The position numbers were made by a program, and so were the translations under genes. The notes beneath the pieces were generated by a model. That model had not been told where the DNA came from. It ran no database searches and saw nothing but the letters and a program-made list of their open reading frames with translations. From Candidatus Eiseniibacteriota bacterium (GTDB taxonomy: Bacteria > Eisenbacteria > RBG-16-71-46 > SZUA-252), in assembly GCA_016880395.1 (NCBI GenBank), contig JAEHDN010000110.1:1-13443 (forward strand): DNA of 13,443 nucleotides. The letters run 5' to 3'. The first letter of the stretch is position 1, and each line of letters begins with the position of its first letter. Below, piece after piece: positions 1 through 6,528 of this stretch.

Positions 1-4
1 CCAT
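1..4 (-). CDS. tuf: Start codon of a gene leaving the window, probably elongation factor Tu (partial)
   Basis: Only an ATG (4..2) and a following G (1) are inside the window. A perfect GGAGG lies upstream, with ten bases between it and the ATG. The preceding tRNA order Thr(UGU)-Tyr-Gly-Thr(GGU) is the classical arrangement in front of tuf (E. coli thrU-tyrU-glyT-thrT-tufB), and EF-Tu proteins usually begin Met-Ala, whose Ala codon starts with G. The start codon and ribosome binding site are seen directly. The identity is inferred from gene order alone, since no protein sequence is visible. Confidence 0.5.
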
Positions 5-14
5 GAGACCGAAT

Positions 15-19
15 CCTCC
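15..19 (-). promoter_or_regulatory. Ribosome binding site for the edge gene (probable tuf)
   Basis: GGAGG on the minus strand, ten bases before the ATG at 4..2. It is one of the clearest Shine-Dalgarno sequences in the window, as expected for a highly expressed gene, and it sets the start of the gene that runs off the left edge. The 96 bases between it and the tRNA-Thr CCA end (20-115) hold no other element I can recognise; they would form the untranslated leader of that gene. Confidence 0.6.
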
Positions 20-115
20 GTCGTACGAAATTTCTTATCGGATCTTCAGGACCACGAGGGGCGAGATCACGATTGAACCCTAGAGCCCGAACTCGACCAT
101 TCGCGATGCGGACAA

Positions 116-191
116 TGGAGCCCACGAGCGGAATCGAACCGCTGACCTTTTGCTTACCATGCAAATGCTCTACCGACTGAGCTACGTGGGC
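116..191 (-). tRNA. tRNA-Thr, anticodon GGU
   Basis: A complete 76-nt cloverleaf on the minus strand. The acceptor stem GCCCACG pairs with CGTGGGC, the D arm is GCTC...GAGC, and the anticodon stem TTTGC/GCAAA encloses loop ATGGTAA with anticodon GGT. The T arm is AGCGG-TTCGATT-CCGCT. The discriminator base is T, and the 3' CCA is encoded in the DNA (116-118). It reads Thr codons ACC and ACU. It is the last tRNA of the cluster and sits about 110 bases before the probable tuf start, so it is probably cotranscribed with tuf. Confidence 0.97.
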
Positions 192-357
192 GGTGCTGCG
201 GCGCGCGGAAAAACCGAAACGCGGTCGAGGGCCGACCCATGCGCTCTCGAGCCGACCCGCTCGGCGCCAACGTTTCTCGGATGTTCGAATCAAGGCAAAA
301 ATTCCCGAGCGGCCTTCCTCCTCCCTCGAAGAAGGTCGTCGGTGGTGCGAACCACAC

Positions 358-386
358 AGGCTAGGACCGGCTGAAACGGCAGTCAA
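358..386 (-). promoter_or_regulatory. Candidate sigma70-type promoter for tRNA-Thr(GGU)-tuf
   Basis: On the minus strand, a -35 box TTGACT (386..381, 5 of 6 consensus) is followed after exactly 17 bases by TAGCCT (363..358, 3 of 6 consensus). AT-rich sequence lies just upstream of the -35. Transcription would start near 351, about 160 bases before tRNA-Thr(GGU), and would continue into the gene at the left edge. The -10 match is weak, so this is a candidate only. Confidence 0.4.
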
Positions 387-405
387 CAAGAAATTTGCGC
401 CCTTT

Positions 406-418
406 GCCGGTTTCCGGC
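406..418. other. Perfect small inverted repeat in the tRNA spacer
   Basis: GCCGG and CCGGC flank a three-base loop, forming a five-bp all-GC stem on either strand. On the minus strand it is followed by AAAGGGCGC rather than a T run, so it is not a standard intrinsic terminator. It lies about 20 bases upstream of the candidate -35 box at 381-386. It could be a processing or pause element, or chance in GC-rich DNA. Confidence 0.3.
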
Positions 419-588
419 CCCGCTCTGTTTTGATGCGCGAGCGCGCCAGCGGTGCACCCTCCCGGCCCTGGCCCCCATGACGAAGTTGTAAAGCAGGCGG
501 CCGGGCGGTGGATATCTAGTTAAGTGTAGCCTAAATAATAGTTTACCAGCGTTGATGACCGTGGAGAACTCGGTGGTGTGGAGGTTAC

Positions 589-664
589 TGGAGCGGGAAA
601 CGGGATTCGAACCCGCGACCCTCAGCTTGGAAGGCTGACGCTCTAGCCACTGAGCTATTCCCGC
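589..664 (-). tRNA. tRNA-Gly, anticodon UCC
   Basis: A complete 76-nt cloverleaf. The acceptor GCGGGAA pairs with TTCCCGC, the D arm is GCTC...GAGC, and the anticodon stem TCAGC/GCTGA encloses loop CTTCCAA with anticodon TCC. The T arm is GCGGG-TTCGAAT-CCCGT. The discriminator is T, as is usual for bacterial tRNA-Gly, and CCA is encoded (589-591). It is separated from tRNA-Tyr by a 74-base spacer (665-738) in which I see no further gene. Confidence 0.97.
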
Positions 665-738
665 TCCGTATCGTCACTTAGATTGTCGGGCGCGCAGCCT
701 GGCCGGGACTGCCCGCTGTTACTTCGATGCCGGAAGAC

Positions 739-820
739 TGGAGGGGGAAGGATTCGAACCTTCGAAGGCTAAGCCGGCAGATTTACAGTCTGCTCCCTTT
801 GACCGCTCGGGAACCCCTCC
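739..820 (-). tRNA. tRNA-Tyr, anticodon GUA
   Basis: A class II tRNA of 82 nt without CCA. The acceptor GGAGGGG pairs with CCCCTCC and the discriminator is A. The anticodon stem GCAGA/TCTGC encloses loop CTGTAAA with anticodon GTA. The long variable arm (GGC-TTA-GCC stem-loop within 13 bases) is typical of bacterial tRNA-Tyr. The T arm is GAAGG-TTCGAAT-CCTTC. The bases after the discriminator read GTC, so the CCA end is not encoded and must be added by tRNA nucleotidyltransferase, unlike the other three tRNAs here. It sits 14 bases downstream of tRNA-Thr(UGU). Confidence 0.97.
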
Positions 821-834
821 GGAAGAACTGGACG

Positions 835-909
835 TGGAGCTGGCGAAGGGACTCGAACCCCCAACCGCCTCATTACAAATGAGATGCTCTACCATTGAGC
901 TACGCCAGC
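835..909 (-). tRNA. tRNA-Thr, anticodon UGU
   Basis: A 75-nt cloverleaf with CCA encoded at 835-837. The acceptor GCTGGCG pairs with CGCCAGC, the D arm is GCTC...GAGC, and the anticodon stem TCTCA/TGAGG encloses loop TTTGTAA with anticodon TGT. The T arm GGGGG-TTCGAGT-CCCTT includes two G-U wobble pairs. It is the first gene of the tRNA cluster, about 35 bases downstream of the start site expected from the promoter at 951-980. Confidence 0.96.
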
Positions 910-950
910 TACGCGGGAGCCGGAGTCGCAACCCCGGTCCGCTGCGCGGC

Positions 951-980
951 AGTGTACGGGCGGGGCGCGCCCTGCGTCAA
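951..980 (-). promoter_or_regulatory. Promoter of the tRNA Thr-Tyr-Gly(-Thr-tuf) transcription unit
   Basis: On the minus strand, TTGACG (980..975, 5 of 6 consensus) is followed after 18 bases by TACACT (956..951, 4 of 6 consensus). The expected start is near 944 and the first tRNA begins at 909. The bases between the -10 and the start are GCCGCGC, a GC-rich discriminator of the kind associated with stringently controlled stable-RNA promoters. The spacer contains a 10-bp perfect palindrome GGGCGCGCCC (963-972). The -35 begins two bases past the histidine kinase stop codon (985-983), so there is no room for a terminator between kinase and promoter. Confidence 0.7.
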
Positions 981-982
981 CG

Positions 983-3112
983 CTACGAGCGTGTCGGGGA
1001 AGGAGTTTCGGAGCGAAGCGAGGAGAGGAGATCGGCGACCGAGATCTGCGCATCCGGACGCGCGTCGCCGCCATCCTTGAAGCGGGCGAGCGTGAAGTGG
1101 AAGCGGCTTCCCGCTCCCAGCTCGCTCTCCGCCCAGATCCTGCCGCGGTGGGCCCGGATGATGCCCTTGCAGATGGCGAGGCCGAGTCCGGTTCCTCCCT
1201 GCTCGCGGGTGGCCGACTCCTCGACCTGGTAGAACTTCCCGAAGATCCTCTCGAGGTGCTCGGCCGCGATCCCCTTGCCCCGGTCCGAGACCACGATCTC
1301 GTACTCGGTCTCGTGCTCGACCAGCTCGATCGTGACCTTGCCTCCGGGCTTGGAGAACTTGAGCGCGTTCGAGATCAGGTTCTCGAGCACCTGCATGATG
1401 CGCCCTGGATCCGCCGACACCATGGCGGGCTCGGACGGGAGGCGCGCCTCGACCTCGATCCCCTGCCCGCCCGGTAGCTGCGGCACCCAGAAGAGGCATC
1501 GCGTCACCAGCTCGTTGAGCGAGGTCGGGATGAACTGGATCTGGAGCACCCCCGCCTCGATCTTCGAGACGTCGAGGATGTCCTTCACGAGCTGGATCAG
1601 GCGCTCGACCGACTGCTGGCAGAAGGCGATGAGCTGACGCTGGTCGGTGGTGTAGGTGAAGGCCTTGTTGGCCACGAGCACGTCGAGCGAGCTCTTGATG
1701 ACCGTGAGGGGCGTGCGCACCTCGTGCGACGCGATCGACAGGAACTCGCTCTTCGACCGGTCGATCGCCCGGACCTGCTCGAAGAGCCGCGCGTTTCCGA
1801 CCGCGGCCGAGATCTGGGTCGCGAACACCGACGCGAGTGAGACGGCGTCCTCGTGGAACTGCGCGCGGTTTCCGAGCACGACCAGGATGCCGATCGTTTC
1901 GTCGCTCGCCTTGAGCGGCGCCGCCAGCGCGTACTCGCCCGGACGCTCCCTGAGCCAGGTGAGACCCGCCGCGTCCAGCTCGGCCCGCGAGAGGAGCCTC
2001 GTCTCGCCGGCCAGGACGCGGGCCAGACTCTCGAGGGGGGCCGACACCCGCGCGAGGTCGACCTCGCCCACTCCGGAACGGGCCCACTGGTGGACGACGC
2101 GATCCCGCGGCGCCGCCGCGCCGACGTACGCCTCCTCGCCGCCGCACACCGCGCGCAGACCCTCGGCCACCACCTCGAGCATGCGGGGCAGCTCGAGCGT
2201 GGCGGCAGCGCTCGTTCCGATCCGGTTGAGCTCCCGCAGTCGCTCCTGCTGCGCCTCGTTCCGCGCGCGCGAGGACTCGAGCGTCTCCGCCATGTGGTTG
2301 AACGCCGCGCCGAGCGCGTCCAGCTCGTGCTTGTGCCCGTCCACGCGCACGCGCGTGGCGAGGTCGCCCTTCGAGATCGCCTCGACCGCGCCGAGGAGGT
2401 CCTCGATGGGGCGCGTGAGCCAGCGCGAGACGTAGTTGCTCGCGAGCACGCTCGCGACGAGACCGAGGAGGAAGATGCCGATGCAGACGTAGACGAGGAG
2501 CCTCGCCTCGGCCGCGAGAGCGGCGGCGCTCATCTGGACCACCACCAGGCCGACGGCCTCGCCCCCCGTGGTGCGGATCGGCGAGACGGCGACGACGCGC
2601 GCCAGATCGGGGCGGGTCAGGTCGAGCACCATGCCCGCGGTCTGCGCCATGCCCTGGCGCAGGAGCGCCGGCGGCACGTCCTTGGGCGGCGGGGATCCGA
2701 TCGGGAGCCGGCCCCGCACGAGCGGCCCATCGTCTTCGGCCGCACCGCTCTCGGTGCTCCCGAGATCGACCACGACGCCCCACTGGCCGAGCCGTGCGCC
2801 CGGCGCGAGCGTGAACAGGTGGTAGATCGAGGGGCTCGCCCGGCGAAGCGCGCCGAGATTCGTGACCATCGTGCGGAAGGCGGGGGAGTTCATGTCCGCC
2901 GCGGTGCGCACGAGGCGGTGGTCCTCGACGGCGACGAGCGAGGCCGCAGTCTCGGCCGCGGTGGTGGCGTTGGTCAGGACCTGGCGGCGGAGGGAGCCCT
3001 GTCCGTTGGTGTAGAGGAGCGCGGTCGCCAGGATGAGGAAGACACTCCCCACCGCGAGGAAACGGAATTGAAGCTCGGCCTTGAGGGTCCGCGGACCCCG
3101 TCCCAGAGACAT
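983..3112 (-). CDS. Membrane-bound sensor histidine kinase (HAMP-GAF-HisKA-HATPase)
   Basis: Predicted 709-residue inner-membrane kinase that autophosphorylates a histidine and passes the phosphate to a response regulator. An N-terminal TM helix (about 15-36) precedes an extracytoplasmic sensor region (about 37-203) I cannot assign confidently; a Cache-like fold is possible. TM2 is about 204-226, then HAMP (about 228-282), a GAF-like domain (about 295-440), HisKA with the H-box SHEVRTPLT (phospho-acceptor His463), and HATPase_c with N-box NLISNALKFS (578-587), G1 SDRGKG (609-614) and G2 GGTGLGLA (639-646). All catalytic motifs are intact. An open frame extends to 3187, but those 25 residues overlap cysS; I chose the ATG at 3112 just before the TM helix, with a weak GGCGGGAC site upstream. 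It begins 25 bases after cysS. No response regulator is in the window, so the partner and signal are unknown. Confidence 0.9.
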   Translation of the reverse strand: MSLGRGPRTLKAELQFRFLAVGSVFLILATALLYTNGQGSLRRQVLTNATTAAETAASLVAVEDHRLVRTAADMNSPAFRTMVTNLGALRRASPSIYHLFTLAPGARLGQWGVVVDLGSTESGAAEDDGPLVRGRLPIGSPPPKDVPPALLRQGMAQTAGMVLDLTRPDLARVVAVSPIRTTGGEAVGLVVVQMSAAALAAEARLLVYVCIGIFLLGLVASVLASNYVSRWLTRPIEDLLGAVEAISKGDLATRVRVDGHKHELDALGAAFNHMAETLESSRARNEAQQERLRELNRIGTSAAATLELPRMLEVVAEGLRAVCGGEEAYVGAAAPRDRVVHQWARSGVGEVDLARVSAPLESLARVLAGETRLLSRAELDAAGLTWLRERPGEYALAAPLKASDETIGILVVLGNRAQFHEDAVSLASVFATQISAAVGNARLFEQVRAIDRSKSEFLSIASHEVRTPLTVIKSSLDVLVANKAFTYTTDQRQLIAFCQQSVERLIQLVKDILDVSKIEAGVLQIQFIPTSLNELVTRCLFWVPQLPGGQGIEVEARLPSEPAMVSADPGRIMQVLENLISNALKFSKPGGKVTIELVEHETEYEIVVSDRGKGIAAEHLERIFGKFYQVEESATREQGGTGLGLAICKGIIRAHRGRIWAESELGAGSRFHFTLARFKDGGDARPDAQISVADLLSSLRSETPSPTRS

Positions 3113-3137
3113 CGTCCCGCCGTGCGCTCGAGTTCGA

Positions 3138-4565
3138 TCAGCTCTTCGGCCGGGCCCGCGTGCCCCCTTTCGAGTCCTCGAGGACATAGCCCAGCGCCAG
3201 GATTTCGTCTCTCAATTCATCGGCCCGGCGCCACTGTTTCTGCATGCGCGCTTCATCTCGTTGCCGGACAAGATCTTGGACGGCTTCTGGGGTCTCCGTT
3301 TCGGGCTTCCCGGATCCCCAGAAGAGGCCGATCAATTCGCCCAGCCGGCGGAGCGTCCGGCCCGCTCCGGAGAGCGCGGCCCGGTCCGCGGCCGATGCGC
3401 CCTCGCTGTCGGCCACTCGATTGATCGACTTCGCCAGCTCGAAGAGGTGCCCCTGCGCCTTCGCCGCATTGAAGTCGTCGTCGAGGGACTCCTGGAACTC
3501 GCGCTCGAGCGCGGCGACCTCGTGGGCGAGCGTGGAGCTGGCGCCGGCCTCGCTCGCGGCCGCGCCGCCCGGCCCGGGGGCTGCCTCCGCCTTGGCGAGC
3601 GCCTCGCGGAGCCGGTCGTACGCCGCGCCCGCCTCGCGCAGACGCACGTCGTTCCACTCGATCGGACTCCGGTACTGCGTGGACTGCAGGTAGAACCGGA
3701 TCACTTCGGGCTCGACCTCCTTCGCGACGTCCTCGATCAGGAAGAAGTGCTTGGTCGACTTCGACATCTTCTCCCCGTCGAGGTTCACGAGCCCGTTCTG
3801 CACCCAGAACCGCGCGAATGTCTTCCCGGTCGCGGCCTCGGACTGCGCGATCTCGTTCTCGTGATGCGGGAAGATCAGGTCCTGTCCGCCCCCGTGCAGA
3901 TCGAAGGACTCGCCGAGATGCTTCATGGCCATCGCCGAGCACTCGATGTGCCAGCCCGGACGCCCGGGACCCCACGGGCTCGGCCACGACGGCTCGCCCG
4001 GCTTCGCGCCCTTCCACAGCGTGAAGTCGAGCGGGTCGCGCTTCGCCTCCCCGACCTCGATCCGCACGCCGGCGCGGAGGTCGTCCACCTTGCGGCCCGA
4101 GAGCGCGCCGTAGGCGGGATAGCTCCGCACGTCGAAGTAGACGTCCCCGCCCGCCGCGTACGCGTGCCCCGAGTCGATGAGCCGGCGGATGAGCGAGAGG
4201 ATCTCCGGGATGTGCTCGGTCGCGCGCGGGTAGCGATCCGCGGGCTTGATGTTGAGGAGCTCCGCGTACTCGAGGAACGCCCGGATGTTCCTCTCGGACA
4301 CCTGCTCGAACGGGACACCCTCGCGATTCCCGCGCTCGATGATCCGGTCGTCGATGTCGGTGAAGTTCGTGACGTAGGTCACACGGTAGCCGCGCGACTC
4401 GAGCACGCGCCGGATGACGTCGCCGACGACGGCGTAGCGCATGTGCCCCACGTGCGGGCGGTCCTGCACGGTCATACCGCAGACGTACATCCCGACCTGC
4501 CCGGGAACGACCGGCTCGAACGGGATCTTCGAGCGGCGACGGGCGTCGTAGACGCGGAGGCTCAC
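3138..4565 (-). CDS. cysS: Cysteinyl-tRNA synthetase
   Basis: Charges tRNA-Cys with cysteine in the cytoplasm, using ATP. The 475-residue product is of usual length for the class I enzyme. The HIGH signature is HVGH (38-41) and the KMSKS loop is KMSKS (266-270). The zinc site that recognises the cysteine thiol is complete: Cys29, Cys209, His234 and Glu238, the same spacing as in E. coli CysRS. The region after about 310 is the DALR-type anticodon-binding helical domain, followed by a C-terminal segment containing ELRDEILALGY. The start is a GTG at 4565 that overlaps the TGA of the upstream channel gene (GTGA), with GGAAGG six bases upstream (4577-4572). Translational coupling to the channel gene is likely. 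Confidence 0.98.
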   Translation of the reverse strand: MSLRVYDARRRSKIPFEPVVPGQVGMYVCGMTVQDRPHVGHMRYAVVGDVIRRVLESRGYRVTYVTNFTDIDDRIIERGNREGVPFEQVSERNIRAFLEYAELLNIKPADRYPRATEHIPEILSLIRRLIDSGHAYAAGGDVYFDVRSYPAYGALSGRKVDDLRAGVRIEVGEAKRDPLDFTLWKGAKPGEPSWPSPWGPGRPGWHIECSAMAMKHLGESFDLHGGGQDLIFPHHENEIAQSEAATGKTFARFWVQNGLVNLDGEKMSKSTKHFFLIEDVAKEVEPEVIRFYLQSTQYRSPIEWNDVRLREAGAAYDRLREALAKAEAAPGPGGAAASEAGASSTLAHEVAALEREFQESLDDDFNAAKAQGHLFELAKSINRVADSEGASAADRAALSGAGRTLRRLGELIGLFWGSGKPETETPEAVQDLVRQRDEARMQKQWRRADELRDEILALGYVLEDSKGGTRARPKS

Positions 4566-5467
4566 GCCGCGCCTTCCGCGGCGCTGGTCGCGGAGGCACC
4601 ATCGGCCGCGCCAGGCGGCGCCGAAGGTGGGGCCGGCTCGCCCGTGGCGGGCGTGTGGATGAGGACGCGCGCCGCGCGCAGGCTCTCGAGCGCGGCCAGG
4701 CGGAGCGCGCGCGACACCGCGAGCCGCTCCTCGGGAACCGTCTTCGCCTGGAGCATGAGCGTGAACTGGCCGGGGCCGACGTCCTCGATCCCGAGGAGCC
4801 GCGGCGCGTCGATGAGGAGCGGCTTCATCTTCGGATTCGCGCCGAACCTGGCCAGCATGTCCTCGATCACCTTCACCGCGCGGGCGGGATCCTCGGTCAG
4901 GCTGATCGGGATCCGCACGATCGGCGTCGACCAGCTCTTGGTCAGGTTCGTCACCACCTTGATCTCGCCGTTGGGGATGAAGTGGATGAAGCCCTCGCTG
5001 TCGCGCAGCTCCGTGTGCCGGAGCGAGAGCGCCTCGACGGCGCCCGATACGCCCGCCGCGCGCACCACGTCGCCGACGCCGAACTGATTGTCGTGGATGA
5101 TGAAGAACCCCGCGATCCAGTCCTTCACCAGGCTCTGCGCGCCGAGCCCCGCCGCCACGCCGAATCCGCCCGCCGCCGCGAGGGCCGGGGTGATGTCGAG
5201 TCCCAGCTCGCGGACGGTCATGAGGAGCCCGATGACGATGATGGCTCCGCGCGCGACGCTCCGGAGCACGCCCCCGACCGTGCGCGCGCGCTTCTCGCGC
5301 GCCGTCTCGGTGCCCTTCGCCTCGGAGCGGATCGTTCGCTCGATCCGCCCGATGACGACGTAGACGAGCCGCAGCGCGACGAGCGTCGCGACGACGATGA
5401 TGCCGAGACGGATCAGGAGCTCGACCAGGCTGAACGCTTCCTGGGGCGCGCCGTGGAGCGGGGTCAC
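4562..5467 (-). CDS. MscS-family small-conductance mechanosensitive channel
   Basis: Predicted inner-membrane channel that opens under membrane tension and releases solutes during hypo-osmotic shock. The 301-residue product is close to the size of E. coli MscS. It has three predicted TM helices, at about 13-40, 67-90 and 92-122. The third is the Gly/Ala-rich pore helix AAAGGFGVAAGLGAQSLVKD (97-116), followed by the beta domain with GDVV (132-135) and the FIPNGEI motif (163-169). The C-terminal part is an alpha/beta domain ending in an Ala/Pro/Gly-rich tail (about 275-301). The start is GTG at 5467, with GAGG (5476-5473) five bases upstream overlapping the ddl stop. It lies seven bases after ddl and overlaps cysS by four bases. 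The family is clear; exact gating properties and substrate are not. Confidence 0.93.
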   Translation of the reverse strand: MTPLHGAPQEAFSLVELLIRLGIIVVATLVALRLVYVVIGRIERTIRSEAKGTETAREKRARTVGGVLRSVARGAIIVIGLLMTVRELGLDITPALAAAGGFGVAAGLGAQSLVKDWIAGFFIIHDNQFGVGDVVRAAGVSGAVEALSLRHTELRDSEGFIHFIPNGEIKVVTNLTKSWSTPIVRIPISLTEDPARAVKVIEDMLARFGANPKMKPLLIDAPRLLGIEDVGPGQFTLMLQAKTVPEERLAVSRALRLAALESLRAARVLIHTPATGEPAPPSAPPGAADGASATSAAEGAA

Positions 5468-5474
5468 CGGGACC

Positions 5475-6515
5475 TCAGCGCGCGGCGCGGACGGGCGCCG
5501 ACTCGACGATGGCCCGGATCAGGTCTTCGTATCGCATGCCGGCGGCCGCGGCCGCCTTCGGCACGAGGCTCAGCTCCGTGAGCCCAGGCACCGTGTTGAC
5601 CTCGAGGCAATGCGGCACGCCGTCCGAGCCCAGGCGGAAGTCGACGCGCGCGACCCCGCTCGTGCGGAGCGCGCGGCAGGCGTGAAGGCTCAGGGCGAAG
5701 AGCTTCTCGGCCATCTCGGGCGGGAGGTCGGCGGGCACCTCGTAGCGGCTCGCACCCGAGGTGTACTTGTGCTCGTAGTCGTACCAGCCCTCCTGCGGGA
5801 TGATCTCGACCACCGGGAGCGCGCGCTGGTCGATGACGCCCACCGTGAGCTCGCGGCCGTCGATGAACGCCTCGACGAGCACGAGCCGTCCGTAGCGCCG
5901 GGCCTCGTCCATCGCGGGGCGAAGGGCCGCGGGGCTTTCGACCACGGTGATCCCGACGCTCGAGCCCTCCTCGTTCGGCTTCACGATGAGCGGATAGCCT
6001 CCGAGCCGAGCCACCTCCTCCGCCGTGAGGTCGGGAGTCCAGGGCGCGGCGGGATCCTCGGGAGCCCAGCGCTCGACCCATTCCGGCGTCGGGATGCCCT
6101 CGGCCTTGAAGATCCGCTTCGACATCACCTTGTCCATCGCGAGGGCGGAGGCGAGCACGCCGGAGCCGGTGTACGGGATGCCCGCCAAATCGAGGAGCGC
6201 CTGGAGCGTGCCGTTCTCTCCCGGCCCGCCGTGGAGCGCGATGAAGACGAGGTCCGCGCTCCGCGGAATCGAGCGCACGTAGATGTCGAGCCCCTGCTCC
6301 CCCTGCTGGGCGGGCAGCCCGCCGTGGAGCGGCGCGGGCCCACCGGTCCCGAGCGCGAGCGCATGGTCGGCGTCCTTCAGGAACTTGCCGGTGCCCGTGT
6401 CGAGGAGCGCGACGTCGTGCCCCAGCGTGCCGAGCGCGCGCGCGACACCGGCGCCGGTGCGGAGCGAGACCTCCCGCTCCGAGGTGTTGCCTCCCAAGAG
6501 GACGACGATCTTCAT
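5475..6515 (-). CDS. ddl: D-alanine--D-alanine ligase
   Basis: Joins two D-alanines with ATP in the cytoplasm to make the dipeptide that ends the peptidoglycan stem. The 346-residue ATP-grasp protein begins MKIVVLLGGNTSEREVSLRT with the conserved Glu14. It also has HGGPGENG (95-102), the ATP-binding IVKPNEEGSSVGI (177-189), the omega-loop WYDYEHKY (244-251), and Mg ligands Asp292, Glu305 and Asn307 in EVNTVPGLT, with the same relative spacing as E. coli DdlB 257/270/272. The tyrosine-containing loop fits ordinary D-Ala-D-Ala specificity rather than a VanA-type D-lactate ligase (inference). The frame is open to 6716, but the ATG at 6515 starts the conserved first strand and has GGAGG (6524-6520) just upstream. 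It starts 13 bases after ispF. Confidence 0.97.
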   Translation of the reverse strand: MKIVVLLGGNTSEREVSLRTGAGVARALGTLGHDVALLDTGTGKFLKDADHALALGTGGPAPLHGGLPAQQGEQGLDIYVRSIPRSADLVFIALHGGPGENGTLQALLDLAGIPYTGSGVLASALAMDKVMSKRIFKAEGIPTPEWVERWAPEDPAAPWTPDLTAEEVARLGGYPLIVKPNEEGSSVGITVVESPAALRPAMDEARRYGRLVLVEAFIDGRELTVGVIDQRALPVVEIIPQEGWYDYEHKYTSGASRYEVPADLPPEMAEKLFALSLHACRALRTSGVARVDFRLGSDGVPHCLEVNTVPGLTELSLVPKAAAAAGMRYEDLIRAIVESAPVRAAR

Positions 6516-6519
6516 GCCC

Positions 6520-6524
6520 CCTCC
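6520..6524 (-). promoter_or_regulatory. Ribosome binding site that fixes the ddl start
   Basis: GGAGG followed by GGG, four bases before the ATG at 6515. It lies in the 13-base gap between the ispF stop (6531-6529) and ddl, and it decides against the 67-residue Arg/Ser-rich upstream extension of the same frame. Confidence 0.7.
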
Positions 6525-6528
6525 GATG

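Larger units (their letters stand above)
192..588. other. 397-base spacer inside the tRNA cluster, no gene seen
   Basis: This stretch separates tRNA-Gly from tRNA-Thr(GGU). The short reading frames here overlap the tRNA or are Arg/Ser/Pro-rich and look random. On the minus strand it contains a candidate promoter (358-386), a small hairpin at 342-355 (stem GTGGT/ACCAC, loop of four) near the expected start of that transcript, a second perfect hairpin at 406-418, and an AT-rich patch around 515-552 that contrasts with the very GC-rich surroundings. No U-tract terminator was recognised. In many bacteria these two tRNAs are only a few bases apart, so the spacer itself is unusual. Confidence 0.6.

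Noticed and set aside
406..418. GCCGG/CCGGC hairpin as an intrinsic terminator after tRNA-Gly
   Set aside because: There is no T tract on the exit side on the minus strand, and the stem is only five base pairs.
150..480. Short open frames around tRNA-Thr(GGU) and the spacer
   Set aside because: They overlap a perfect tRNA cloverleaf or have random Arg/Ser/Pro-rich composition and no ribosome binding site.
515..552. AT-rich patch as a further promoter, with TAAACT as an extended -10
   Set aside because: The matching -35 position reads TTCTCC, a poor match. The patch is noted in the spacer entry but is too weak to call.
909..2783. A 624-codon minus-strand frame overlapping the kinase in another frame and running into the tRNA region
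   Set aside because: Arg/Gly/Ala-rich translation without domains; it crosses the promoter and the end of tRNA-Thr, and the kinase frame is clearly the coding one.
3113..3187. 25-residue N-terminal extension of the histidine kinase
   Set aside because: It would overlap the end of cysS by about 50 bases. The ATG at 3112 sits just before the first TM helix and leaves a normal 25-base gap.
1853..3424. A 523-codon plus-strand open frame opposite the histidine kinase
   Set aside because: Arg/Glu/His-rich shadow with no recognisable domain; the kinase on the minus strand has complete H, N and G boxes.
3081..5087. A 668-codon plus-strand open frame opposite cysS and the channel gene
   Set aside because: It is a mirror frame of GC-rich coding DNA. 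The translation is Arg/Ala/Val/Glu-rich with no family motifs, and the minus strand encodes full-length CysRS and MscS with all key residues.
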